A stretch of DNA of 64,000 bases from positions 1 to 64,000 of the forward strand of contig JAGMWU010000039.1 of assembly GCA_018697195.1 (NCBI GenBank), written 5' to 3'. This document shows positions 12,601 through 22,977 of this stretch, one piece after another (the first letter of the stretch is position 1; each line of letters opens with the position of its first letter). This DNA is from Certhia americana. Taxonomy: Eukaryota > Chordata > Aves > Passeriformes > Certhiidae. The position numbers were made by a program, and so were the translations under genes. The notes below the pieces were generated by a model. The model was not told the origin of the DNA. It made no database searches and worked only from the letters and a program-made list of their open reading frames with translations.

Positions 12601-13479
12601 AAAAAGTGAATATAAAACAAGCTCTCTTGTCTACATTCTTTATTCCTCTCTGACAGAGTCAGTTATACGGTTTCTCTGAGCACTCACTCACTGCTGAAGC
12701 TGCTCCCCCCTCCCAGTTATAACACTGACCCCGTTTAGAGAGCACATCTCCAACAGAGGCACCAGAATCAGTAGCCTTTTCCAGGGTGTGAGCTGACATA
12801 ATGGGCAGCTTTGCTCCCTCTGGGGAGAAAGCACTCTCTTTATCACTAGGACAAATGACCTGGAGGAGAGGTATCCAAGGCCAGCCACTCTATTTCCTTA
12901 TAAATGCCAGATCAGATCATAACACATTACTGTGACTCACTGTATTAATGACCAGGCACTTCCATTTGCAGGGAAAGCATGAGGCTGCATCCAGATGAAT
13001 CCAAGCTCTGGCTATCTCAGGGTACACTTTCCAAGCAGGAATGCTACTTTTAAAACTTCCCTTTCCCCTCCAGCACACATCTTTGAAATTCATAGTTACA
13101 AACAGACCAAAGCATTGCCGAATGAGCAAGAACCAAACAAATATTATCAATAAAAAAGGTTTACCTTACAGCACTACTGACCTGCTAGGAGCAGTGTGAA
13201 TGACATGCCTTTCACATCAGGGATGGGTGATTTTCAGCTTTCAAGGGGCTCCTCCAGGATCTTTCACTTTGGATTTTTCTTTTTTGTTTTTTGAGTGCAG
13301 GTCCTTACTCCTCAGAGTGGGCAAATGCCAACAAACTGTATATCCTTTCACAGAAGAACAAGACTCCTCTGAATCCCTCTATAATGTGAAAGTTGAGAAG
13401 GACTAGCTGAGCCTAAAAAATAAAATAAACAACCCAAAATTATTTTTCAGGCTTTAATTAATAAAAAACCAAAGAATAA

Positions 13480-13900
13480 CTATTCCATATTTTGGAGGAG
13501 CAAAATAAAATGTCACAAACTACTATGGGGACAATTAAAAATAAATTAAGAAAGAGAAGAAGTAGAGAAGGAAAATAAAGGTTAGATGACAGAATATGAG
13601 ATAGACAAGAAGACAGAATCAAAAGTGCAGGATTTGAAACAATAAAAAGAGGGAAAGTGTACAGTAATAAAAAGGAAATACTAGAAATAAAAATATTTAC
13701 TTTGATGAATCTGTTAATTTTGACATAAGTCTGAGGAAAAAAGAAAAATGTTAAACACCCACAGTGAATCAAGAAGCTTCCTGAAGGAAAAAACCGAATG
13801 AACCAACCAACTAAAAAACCCCCAAACAAACCAAAAGAAATGCAATAAATTAGAATGAGAGTGCACAGAGGGAAGGAAAAATAAAGCATAAATAAAATAA
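13480..13900. repeat. Purine-rich, A-rich low-complexity stretch
   Basis: The + strand is dominated by A and G for about 420 bases (repeated AAATAAA, GAAGAAG, GAGAAGG and AAAAAGG words). The complement is therefore pyrimidine-rich and largely lacks stop codons. This explains a 143-codon minus-strand frame full of F, L, S and I. I do not accept that frame as a gene. No unit repeats strictly, so this is not a microsatellite. Confidence 0.7.
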
Positions 13901-14740
13901 AGGATTTAAAATAACGACATAAGCCTTCACATTGTTCCCCAATTCAGTTGCCCTGCAGTCACAGAGAGCCATATTATGGAATCCAAGATCAGACATGCCC
14001 ACCAAATATTCAGTTTATGTCAAGCCACGAACCACAAAACAAGTATTTAAATAAACAAAATGCTTACTGTGCCAAAATACAGTCTGAGTCAAAGAGCAAA
14101 GTGGAATGTATCATAGGGCCTCACAAAAGAGGCATTTTAGTTTGAAAGGCACAGAAACTGTACTGCCATGTTGATGGGAAAGTTAGGAAAACATTTATTC
14201 CTGCTACCTCTACCAATGCTGACCTGCCATCCAAAGATGTATTTAAAGCAAAGGGTACTGGAGACTTCAAGCTTCTTTGATAACACAACCCTTAGGATGC
14301 ATAATTTCTCTCAGTAAAGCTATTCACAAAACTACATGTATTCCCCAGTCTATTCAAACACATCCTTAGAGGTAGGAAATGTATTTTCAAATTAGGAGCA
14401 TAAGCATGAGTGCTCATTTCTGTTCAGATGGGCTATATTCCCTTCCAGGTCTGAGAAATCTGTGAGAAATCTTAGAGCTCTTATTCCTACACTGTTTTCA
14501 GAAACTTGACTGAACTATTCTAAAAACAGTATTCAAACTGAAGTACTTATTGCAACAGAAAGCTGCTGGCACTGGACCATGCAGAGTGTCTGTCTCCTTC
14601 CTCTGCCAAGGAGAGCAGGTCCCTGCTTACTGTGCTTTTTATCCGTGTTTATCTTCGAAACTAAACTCAAAGTTGGCAGCACTTGGATGTCTGTATCAGA
14701 AGGGTTAAGAAGTGTGAGTTTTATATATACAGATGCACTC

Positions 14741-14800
14741 AGACACACACACACACACACATATATATATATGTATCTATGTATCTATGTATGTATGTAT
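14741..14800. repeat. Compound microsatellite (CA)n(TA)n(TGTATCTA)n(TGTA)n
   Basis: Four simple motifs abut: about nine CA or AC dinucleotides, about six AT dinucleotides, two ATGTATCT-type octamers, then TGTA tetramers. The gradation CA to TA to TGTA/TCTA is typical of arrays that have grown by slippage and point change. It is a good candidate polymorphic marker. Confidence 0.95.
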
Positions 14801-15614
14801 GGGCTTCTTGGTTCCACAAAGAACACTTGGGTTTAGGTAAAACTATGTTCTCCTTTCTTTACAATACCAGCCACGTGCCCGGTTTTGAGCAACACAATTA
14901 CTCTTCCCCAGAGCCATCAGGAAATGGATCCAGTAACAACGTCTGAAGAGTACAGAATATAGATCAGTGGTTGTTAAGTTTATATTTGATATGAGTGTCA
15001 TGTTAGAGAAAATGCACGAGCATAAACTCTCCAGACAGTAGATTGCCATTATTAGCTTTTCCCCAAGCAACTCCCTGACACCTGTTTTCAGTACCTTCAA
15101 TTACATTAAAGAGTGAGACATAGGTCAGAGTAGAAGAAATATTTATAGTTTGAATCCTTCATTCCTGAAAAACCCCAGATAACTTATTCTTACTCTTACT
15201 CCCCTTACCCTTGGTAAACTACCAAGTTTTGCTCATTTTGAAGGACTTTGTTTCACTCTAAATTTCTGCATCTGTTGTGCTTTCCTTGTTACCTCTGTGT
15301 AATGATTATCATTTCCCATCTTACAGCAGCATGCTACATTTGATTGAGCATGATTCTGTCATTTATATGGATAATAACATTTTGCAGTAATTTCTTAGCT
15401 AAAATTTTTATTGCAACTTTATAAAATATGATTTTTTAAAGAGGCAAATGCCTGGTTTTAACTTCAGAAACATTCAGGTTGCTAGGATTTACTAGAAATA
15501 TAATAATTAGCTGAATATAAAAAAATGCAGTAGTTAAACCGGGAATTTTAGGCAAGCAAAACCCCAAAATTACTAGGTTTGTTGTATCTGAAATATCTGT
15601 TAATCATGCCAGTC

Positions 15615-15639
15615 TTTTTTTTTTTTTAAAAAAAAAAAA
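15615..15639. repeat. T13/A12 inverted homopolymer
   Basis: Thirteen T are followed directly by twelve A, which makes a perfect self-complementary block. It could fold back on either strand, and it is prone to slippage and to sequencing error. Confidence 0.9.
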
Positions 15640-16394
15640 GGTTCTTTTGGAAGGGATATTTATGCAGAGCTGCTGTGATAAATAGGTAAGTGCTGGAATT
15701 TCTAATCCTAGGGACGATTTGCTGACATAAACTGAGTACAAATGGGTTGCTGTCACACTTTTCCTCCTGGTTCTGTATGTATTTGGAGCATGCAAAACTT
15801 CATACTGGCAATTTGCACATGTAAGGCTGCACATACACACACGCTGCCCAGAGTGAATCATGGCAGGAAATTAGACTTTCAAAGTTTCCTTTTCAGCAGT
15901 ACCAGACAGTGCCCTGCATTACATAGGCTGGAGATCCATGATACTCAGCTGTATGTAAAAAAGACAGTTTCTCAACTAATGAAACCATCTATCTTTTGTT
16001 CAGTCTACAGGACGACATAAAGGTGATCCTTTGAATTAAACTTACATAAAGCAGGAGTCACGGTGGCTAAGCTGAGTGAGGCTAAGCATCCACATGAACC
16101 TATAGAAATGAATGTTTCATAGCTGTGGACAAAGATAATGGCATGCAAGAAAAGCTGTTCAAGAAAACGATGTAGCCTTTCATCCTTAATAACCAAATAA
16201 AAAATGGGAAGTCAGTACTTGGGAGCTACTCCAGCAAGCAGATCTCCAGGAAACAAGGTTCCCCACAGACTCTTCCTTGATCTTAAAGCTTAACGTGAAA
16301 CATTTATATGCACGTAGCACCTGGCCACAAGACGTGGGAAGGCACTTTTATCACACTGGCTGTATTTCTTCCTTAAATAATAGATTTCCTCTTC

Positions 16395-16421
16395 TTTTTT
16401 TTTTTTTTTTTTTTTTTTTTT
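16395..16421. repeat. T27 homopolymer
   Basis: Twenty-seven uninterrupted T, with a second T13 run at 16466-16478. If these were retroposon tails on the minus strand, an AATAAA signal and a source sequence should lie to the right. I see neither. Confidence 0.92.
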
Positions 16422-16465
16422 CCCTCTCCTGGAAATGGAATACATCCTCAATAATGTTTCTGTAC

Positions 16466-16478
16466 TTTTTTTTTTTTT
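16466..16478. repeat. T13 homopolymer
   Basis: Thirteen T, 44 bases after the T27 tract. No element is recognisable between the two. Confidence 0.85.
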
Positions 16479-17270
16479 CTTTAAACATTTCAAGAACCAG
16501 GCAATATTGGAAAAAAGAATCACACAATTTTAAAAACTACTAATACCCCTCAAACTGTTAGAGACTGAGATAAATAAAGCATTATTTAGATGAAGAAGTA
16601 TTTTTGGTTTGTTTTTTTTTAATGTGTTAATTGAATGCTAATCTCCCACCTGCATTTCTCTGACATCCAAACACATGGATAAACTGTGCACAGACTAAGT
16701 CCAATGGAAGCTACACAGAAGTCAGCTGAATTTTACACAGTATTTTCCCAAAGGCACTCCAGAGGAAATAAGAACAGCAGTCTGTGAACCTTGAATTGCT
16801 GCTTCAAAACTAGTGCCAGCTTGCAATGATTGACTCACTTGTGTCTTAAGCAGGAGTTACCATAGCAAACCTGTGAAACACATTTATTATATGTGCCTCT
16901 ACATAATGCAGCTGTACCTTTATCTTCAAACTACTCTTGTGTTTAACTACATCCCTAATGCAGCATGCAATCAGTTTTGGGTGCAAACTTCCACAATAAC
17001 AACATAAAGCAACCTCAGTGCTTCCACTGAAGCAAAAAAGGAAAACCCATCTGGAATCAATGCTTATTTGCCTCTGATTGCATGAAAAATGCAAGATTTT
17101 CTTAACAAGTAGGAAATCCCAAACTCTGTTATTCATTAAGACTAATGTCTGTTAAGAGCAGAGGCAGAGAAAATAAAGCCATTTTTGTGCAAAACAACTC
17201 TTCAAATTTTTCTCAAACAAAAAAATTTCATTTTACTTCAGCTTTGTCCATGTCCTGCATTTTGGCTGAG

Positions 17271-17330
17271 AGCAAACCAAAAAAACCCCAAACAAACCCA
17301 AAACCCCTACAAAAATAACCCAAACCCTGA
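17271..17330. repeat. A/C-rich low-complexity patch
   Basis: Runs of A alternate with runs of C (aaaaccccaaacaaaccc-type). On the minus strand this gives a valine/glycine/phenylalanine-rich spurious frame. Confidence 0.7.
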
Positions 17331-18724
17331 CTACTCGAATGTGAAAATTAGGGCATTTGGACATTTGAGCTCCTGCTAGTGATCCCATTGCTACTGTGAC
17401 ACAAATATATTTTTCCATGGTCTAAATGTGAGAGAAAATATATATTAAGAAAAACTGTGGAAGTTTTTACTCTGATTACTTCTGTGGTCTGGGACATGCA
17501 GAGTTTTGACAAGAAATTTTAGCCTTAAACAGCCCCTTGTAACTGCATCTCAACTTTTGTCCCTTTTGCAGTATTCCCAGGGACTTCAAAAATAAACATT
17601 AAAGGGGTCACAACTACAAGAGGAAAAGAGCTGTAGAGTCTGCACACAACTCAGGCAGTAACAAATACAATTAGATCCAGAAAAAGCAGATGAGGAAATA
17701 TTGGAAAATTTCACCACCATTTTCACTTCTCACTATGTCAGAAATCTTTGCTGTAAAGCCTGAGTTAGATTTGCATCACAAAAGATCAGAGTTTGAAACA
17801 AGGCAGCAACTCTTACTCTGCTTCAGGAAAAGAACGTGAAATACCTAAAAACATTTTGTGTTATCACAGTTACTTTTAACAGGACTTATTTCTCCAGACG
17901 ATTTTTTTCTAGAGTTGCATACATGCTGGAGAATAATAAAATTTCCTCTTCTCTGCCTTCCCCTGCATAAGGTACGTTGTTTCCGGTTCACATTTTGGAA
18001 CCTGAGGCATGGAAAATTCTCTGCACAAGACACAAATACTGGGTAACGTGGTCCTCCCTGTGAAGTGCTGCTGTGCTCCTAAAGCTAATGTGTGGAGAAA
18101 TGTAGATTCTCTGAATGGAGATTCAAAAAGCAGCCCAGCACTATAAGCAGGAACCCCTTTGCATTTTGTGGCAAATAAAGGGAGGTGAGCACAGCCATAA
18201 CCCAGAATGTGAGAGTTTGGCAAACTAGAGCATTCTTCTGGGACACAGGACACATTTAGTCAGACCACATCCCAGCTTTCCTGGACAATTATCAGAACCA
18301 CTGAGCAGCTGAAGCAGCATTTTCTGCCCTCTCTCATGTATTTTCCAGAGTCCTAAGAATGACAGAAAGCAGAGCACAGGAGCTGGGATGGGCAGAGAAC
18401 CCCCAACTTCACATGTAGTGAGAATACCTGATGAGAATTTACACTTGAAACCATCACTGCTGACGTTTGCTTCTTTTGCTAAATGCACTTGTGAAGAGTT
18501 GCTTAGCATGAGGTTGTTTCCTGCCCTCATTAAGGACTTAGAGAAGAAGTTAATTGCAAAGTCCTGCTCCAGCACATTTACGAGAGTGGAAAGGCTGGGA
18601 CTTGGTGCATCCTTTACAGGTGAAGACAACAAAGACTGCTTCACAGCAATATAACTTTCTCAAGGGGAACTAAAGAGGAGCTGGTAATTGTATCTAGCCT
18701 TTGCATAGATCATTCTGATAACTA

Positions 18725-18850
18725 TAAGACAAGAGAAAGGCCAGGCTTACAGCCAAGCTCAGTCTAAATCTTGGTACTAACTTAACTTCCTATGTGACAC
18801 CAGGCAAGTCGCCTATCAGTCTCCATTATCCAGCTAGAAAGTGGGAATTC
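18725..18850 (+). repeat. MIR/CORE-SINE-like remnant (old SINE)
   Basis: The core 'tatgtgacaccaggcaagtc' is followed by 'gcctatcagtctccattatc' and 'agctagaaagtgggaatt'. This matches the order of a MIR-type SINE in forward orientation: a gtgtgaccttgggcaagtca-type block, then a cctcagtttcc-catctgtaaaatggg-type block. The A/B-box tRNA-like head is not clearly preserved; weak similarity begins near 18725. Several blocks in the right order and spacing make chance unlikely, but divergence is high. Such SINEs are ancient in amniotes and are expected to be immobile. Confidence 0.65.
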
Positions 18851-20094
18851 AGGGCACCTCCATGTTTCTTCACCCCCTGCCAGCTCTGTTTTCATTGCAA
18901 ACACTGGCATGCAGAAGTGTTCTATTATTCATAGGCTGAGGCCAGGCAGGGCTAGAACACCTTCTTGTCTGACCTCCTGCATACCTGGGGCTGTTCTGTG
19001 GATATGTAATACTCTGTGGGCGGCTGATCACAAATGGGGTCTCCAGGTGCTCCTTCAAAAGAGAAATAAGAATATTAACTCAAACACAGTCATCACCTTC
19101 CTCTGTCCATCGTATGTGCTGGGCCTTTTTAGAATTCGGATGCAAGTTTTGTTGTTCTTAAAAAGCCAGCAAACTTCTGTGTGTTTCTTTTTTATTTGGA
19201 AGTTGTTTCAGAAGAGGATTTTGTCAAAATGAAAGTTTCTGAAAGAGTTCATGAGTGTAAGGATATTTCAAAGGCAAAAAATACTTGAGGCACCCCAGGT
19301 CCTGAACTGATAATGGTGTGTACTAATGCACTCAGAACTCATGAAATTGTTTGTAAAATTAAGCATGATACAGCTTTAAGAGAACATAAATTCTGGAAAT
19401 CTGTTAGACTGTCTGGGCATGATGCAGAAAACCATAAAAATCAGACCTCTTTAGATTAACTTACCTCACTCATCAATGTCTGAATATTATAAGGCTTTTC
19501 CAAGTAAAATACCCATGTTCTCATTGTTGAGATCAGTTGACACAAACTGAGTAACTTAAGTTTAACTAAATCACAACCCTTAATTTTCATGCATTTTCAG
19601 GGAACATCCTCAGTGGCATTATTTGCTTTCTGCAGGTTTATAGTGGATTATTTAAATGGTATTCTACTTAGGAGAGGATCAAATGAAACTCAGCTTAATG
19701 AGAATAAATTTTGCTCTTTACTTCTGCTTGTATTAAAAAACACAAACCTGCACGTGTACTCAAAGTACTAGTAGAATTTTCATGTTTTATATTTTTGATG
19801 AACTGGAAGAAAATAGAAGAAGATAGTGGGAAAAAAGCCCTGCAACAAGAAAGGTGATAGAAAGCATCACGTACCTGCTATAACATCACCTGTTTAATCA
19901 ATTCATGACTGTATTACACTCTGCCATCATGTCAGCTCCCAGAAAAACACCATCATATTGACAAAGGCAGAGATTCACACTATTTCTCAGACAAGCCTGT
20001 GTGTTTATCCTCAGGCTTTCCAATCCTTGTTTAAGGAACTATGATCATCTGAGAGTCAAAATTCAATTTATCAGCTCCAATATATATGAAGAGA
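18851..20094. other. Unique non-coding stretch
   Basis: I see no gene, RNA or repeat family here, only short chance frames. Confidence 0.6.
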
Positions 20095-20170
20095 GTGAAA
20101 TACAGAGGCTAGCAGCATGTGAGAGTTAAACAAGATGATCTGATGGTCCCCTCTGGCCTTACTGTGACAC
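20095..20170 (+). mobile_element. Old CR1/L3-like LINE 3' tail
   Basis: The string 'agatgatctgatggtcccct' followed by 'ctggcctta' is the well-conserved last part of old CR1/L3-type LINEs, which usually read gatgatctgatggtccctt-ctggcctta before the terminal repeat. The body upstream is not recognisable, so only the tail is called. This copy belongs to an older subfamily than the other CR1 copies in the window. Confidence 0.6.
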
Positions 20171-20404
20171 CTAGCACTGAAGGGAAGGAGCTGGAAGATG
20201 TGCTGTCCCCTTTCTGTCTCCTTTTAATATGACCAGGCTGATTTAACCACAAAATTTGAGACAGAATCTAAGACAGTCTTCAACTATGCTCCTTTCTCAC
20301 TCAAACAGATCTGAAGGTGTCTTCTGGGAGAACTGCTTTTAGGAAAGAATACACTGAAGAACAGATGTAAAGTTTATCAAATCTGAAGATAAAATCTTAA
20401 CTTA

Positions 20405-20840
20405 AACACAGGATGGAAAACGGCTTGCAGGGAAGGCCCTATTCAGGAAAATGCCCTATGGTCCAAGAATTAAAATGTGTAGGATGGGGTGAGAGAAACT
20501 GATACTGGAGCTGGAGGAAATGAAATGAAAATGGCAAGCAGAGGGGCAAGTGTGCTGCTAGCTGGGGTAAGAGCCTGACATCAGGAGTAATCAAGAGGAA
20601 ACAGGAAATCAGCTAATCCAATATAGTGCTGGAGAGGGCTGGGCTCAGAAGACAGCAATCCCAGGAGAGCTGAACCAAAAGTAAGTCAGGAAACTGGAGA
20701 GAGCACTGAGGTAGCTACAAATGATAGAGAGAAATGAGGAGAAGGATTCAGGGAAGAACACCAGGACAAAATACAGTTGCAGGGAAGAGAATGAGATGGA
20801 AGGCTGAAACAGGGAAAGGAGGAGTAGTTAGACAGAAAGT
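20405..20840. other. Purine-rich (G+A) stretch, no gene
   Basis: For about 435 bases the + strand is rich in GGAAA, GAGAG, AGGAG and CAGGGAA words, with few pyrimidine runs. Unlike the A-rich patch at 13.5 kb it contains much G. No long frame runs through it and no repeat family is recognised. It could be a decayed repeat, an untranslated exon or simply skewed unique DNA. Confidence 0.45.
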
Positions 20841-22185
20841 CTGACTTTCCTCAGTCTTTGAGGATTCAGTCTACCAGCCAAGACTTCCTTCCCAGAAACT
20901 TGGATAGGGAAATTTCTCCACACCTGGCAAGAGGTTAGGGCATCCACAGGATGCACACCCTTTCTTCCTTTCTTTTTACTGACAGGCAGCATAAAAAATA
21001 ACTCCCAGCTACTGCTATCAGTGACACTGTTAGCTCAAGCAGCAGATGGCTGTCAGATGCATCCAGAGATTGCCATCTTGCTGATGACCCCTGTGGGGGG
21101 TGTTATGATTCCACAAAAAATCTAGTTCAGTGTTTTCACTTTGCTTTTCTAAAAACCTAGGGAGTTACACGATTACAAATACAAATTTTAATTTTTTATT
21201 AAAAACAATATTATGCTTGCAAGTAAAGAGAGTATTAAGATAAGCTGTATCAAGATTAAAAACGCCTGCTCTTTTTTTAATGTGGTCTCCTCTGTGCATG
21301 CTCCATGTGATGCACATGGCTCTACAGAGATAACAATTCCTTAGAATTGTCTCATTGCTTTTTGTGTTGTTTTTGCTGTTGTTGTTTCTTTGTTTGTCTT
21401 TTTTTTAATAATGCAGAAGATGGGTGGCAAATCAGGAGATCACTATAGAAAAAATAAAAAGTATATTCTTAGGGTCAAGACAGCTGAACGCTGCCTAAAA
21501 AATGAGATCCCATATCTGCTTCTGTATGTAACACAAGGTAGAACGAAGCAGAAATCTTAACTAACCTGATGACCACAAATTCTCTAAGTCCTTACACATC
21601 CCATGCGAAACATTTGGCCAGGTTTGCTGAATACTCACAGTTTCAGCCAAAATTAAATTTGTTATAGTCATTTTCTGGATTCCTAATATAGCATAAAAAT
21701 GCAGAATGCTTTGAAAAGCTTTTTCAAGACATCTTGCTATGATCACCAGAATAACAGCTGTTTGACTATTTTAAACTTTGTCTCAAAACACTGTCCATGT
21801 TGCCCAGTATGAATGGGATATGAAGTCCATTATTTCATCTTTTCCAATGAAGATAAAACAACGTATTGAATGCTGGCGAGGTAAAGACCATCCCTGATGA
21901 AGATGAAAATATACCGACATAGCAAAAATAAACAGTCTGTGTTTGTATACACATATATTATGTTATACACACAATATTTCTATTTCTGTAGAAAGGGGAA
22001 AAGAGGGGATGCATGGACAATGTTAAATTCAACAACTGTGCTTGATTTTTCAGCTTTAACAATGTTTTGTTAATCCAGACTTTTGAGTGTAACATGCTAT
22101 AAACTCATCTACATAGTATTCAGAATTCATAGGAAAGATGAAGGCTCAAAATTTGAATCAAAGTCTAACCCATTTTTCCTCCTTA
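20841..22185. other. Unique AT-rich non-coding stretch
   Basis: No gene or known repeat is seen. Short T-rich and A-rich runs occur around 21.2-21.4 kb. Confidence 0.55.
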
Positions 22186-22252
22186 TGGTAGGAGGTATGG
22201 ATTAGGTCATCTTTAAAAATTGCTTTGAGCCCAAACAATTCTATGATTCTGT
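22186..22252 (+). mobile_element. CR1 LINE, very short 3' tail
   Basis: The segment reads 'gattaggtcatctttaaaaa' and ends in 'cccaaacaattctatgattc', the standard CR1 3' terminus (gatctttaaaggtccctt-ccaacccaaaccattctatgattc type). Only about 65 bases remain, an extreme 5' truncation. It lies in the same orientation as the larger CR1 copy about 120 bases downstream, but it has its own terminal repeat and is a separate insertion. Confidence 0.8.
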
Positions 22253-22374
22253 ACCAGTTTGGGACCTGTAACCTGACATGCTACTTTAGAACAAATGGCA
22301 GCATAAAGTTCTGTCAAAGATAAACTTAATTACATGATACTGACTAATTTTCTGGCACTGAGACAATGAAATGA

Positions 22375-22630
22375 TTAGAAATGGTGCTAAGGTGCGCCAG
22401 GGGAGGTTTAAGCTTGGATATTTGGGAAAATATCTTCACTGAAGGGCTCAGGCATTGGGGCAGGCAGACCGGGTCAGTGTTTGGGTCACCAGCGCTGAAG
22501 GAATTTAGAAGACACGTAGATGCGGCACTTGGGGACACGGTTTAGTGACAGACCTGGCTGTGCTGAGTGAAGGGTTGGGCTCGGTGGACTGCCGAGTCCT
22601 TTCCCAGCCCTGAAAAACCATGGGATATCC
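22375..22630 (+). mobile_element. CR1 LINE, 5'-truncated 3' end
   Basis: Recognisable CR1 3' blocks occur in order: 'gtgcgccaggggaggtttaa', 'gcttggatatttgggaaaat', 'atcttcactgaagggctcag', 'gcattggggcaggcaga', 'agacacgtagatgcggcact', 'tggggacacggtttagtgac' and 'gggttgggctcggtggact'. The terminus near 22630 is eroded (gaaaaaccatgggat instead of an attctatgattct repeat). The wording (gcgccaggggagg, cacttggggacacggtttag) marks a different CR1 subfamily from the copy at 6.5 kb. The fragment leads directly into the CpG-dense pocket. Confidence 0.92.
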
Positions 22631-22742
22631 CGCTCCCGGGAAAGGCGCCGTGTGGGCGCCGAAAATCCGGCAAAGAGCAACGGCGACATCTAGCGGCGGG
22701 ACGGGGCGCCTCACACGCCGGGCCTGCCGCGGGAAACGGCGA
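22631..22742. other. CpG-dense pocket (mini CpG island)
   Basis: By direct count there are 19 CpG dinucleotides in 112 bases, about one per six, in a region where CpG is otherwise rare. Words include ggcgcc (three times), cccggg, gccgcggg and ggcgggacggggcg. It lies between the eroded end of a CR1 and a GT-rich minisatellite, too short for a formal CpG island. No promoter element or gene start is visible. It may be recently inserted, protected from methylation, or raised in GC by biased gene conversion at a recombination-prone minisatellite. These explanations are inference. Confidence 0.8.
22683..22696 (-). promoter_or_regulatory. Possible CTCF-like core motif
   Basis: The minus strand reads CCGCTAGATGTCGC, matching 12 of 14 positions of the CTCF core consensus CCASYAGRKGGCRS. 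Matches this loose are expected by chance several times in 64 kb. Its only support is its place inside the CpG-dense pocket. Two CpGs lie within the motif, so binding could be methylation-sensitive. Confidence 0.25.
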
Positions 22743-22743
22743 T

Positions 22744-22930
22744 CCAGGGAGATCCCTGTGTGTCCATGGGGAGATCCCTGTGTGTGTGTGTCCATGGGGA
22801 GACCCCCCAGTGTGTGTATGTGTGTGTGTGTCCATGGGGAGACCCCCCNNNNNNNNNNACCCCCCAGTGTGTGTATGTGTGTGTGTGTCCATGGGGAGAC
22901 CCCCCCAGTGTGTGTATGTGTCCCCGGGGA
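22744..22930. repeat. GT-rich minisatellite with growing unit length, spans gap
   Basis: Units begin with ccatgggga (first copy ccagggaga), continue through a gatccc or gacccccc block and end in a (TG)n tail. Starts at 22744, 22764, 22792 and 22832 give periods of 20, 28 and 40. After the gap, units resume, with a start at 22889. The unit grows mainly because the (TG)n tail lengthens and an agtgtgtgta segment is added. Frames through it encode cysteine/valine-rich repeats (VCVCV) and are not genes. The terminal copy breaks off at 'gtgtccccggggac'. Confidence 0.93.
22849..22858. other. Assembly gap (10 N)
   Basis: Ten N lie inside the minisatellite, and identical unit sequence stands on both sides. 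The true length is unknown: ten is probably a placeholder and several 40-base units may be missing. Confidence 0.97.
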
Positions 22931-22977
22931 CAGCGCGGTGCCTCACAGCCATGCCCGGACACCAGCGGTGTCACAGA

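Larger units (their letters stand above)
6766..13479. other. Non-coding unique stretch with A-rich tracts
   Basis: No gene or transposon is supported. Simple tracts lie at 7126-7164, 7954-7967 and 9584-9631. A self-complementary GTAGTGCACTAC lies at 6872-6883. A weak terminal-exon-like arrangement at 8219-8543 is treated as a finding. Remaining open frames are short and unrecognised. Confidence 0.6.
13901..18770. other. Non-coding unique stretch with microsatellite and T tracts
   Basis: No gene or transposon is supported. It holds a compound microsatellite at 14741-14800, a T13/A12 inverted homopolymer at 15615-15639, T27 and T13 tracts near 16.4 kb and an A/C-rich patch near 17.3 kb. A 139-codon minus-strand frame at 18225-18644 resembles no known family and lies inside ordinary-looking DNA. 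Confidence 0.6.

Noticed and set aside
13458..13889. 143-codon minus-strand hydrophobic frame
   Set aside because: The + strand is purine/A-rich low-complexity sequence, so the complement has few stops. Composition explains it.
18225..18644. 139-codon open frame on the minus strand
   Set aside because: No domain or family recognised, no splice or poly(A) context, overlapping + frame also open. A frame of this length is plausible by chance in 64 kb.
21039..21052. GCAGCAGATGGCTG, 12/14 match to the CTCF core
   Set aside because: Such loose matches are expected several times by chance in this window, and no special context supports it.
22741..22930. Regularly repeated units considered as a CRISPR array
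   Set aside because: Units are contiguous with no unique spacers, lengths vary with (TG)n, and the genome context is vertebrate. It is a minisatellite.
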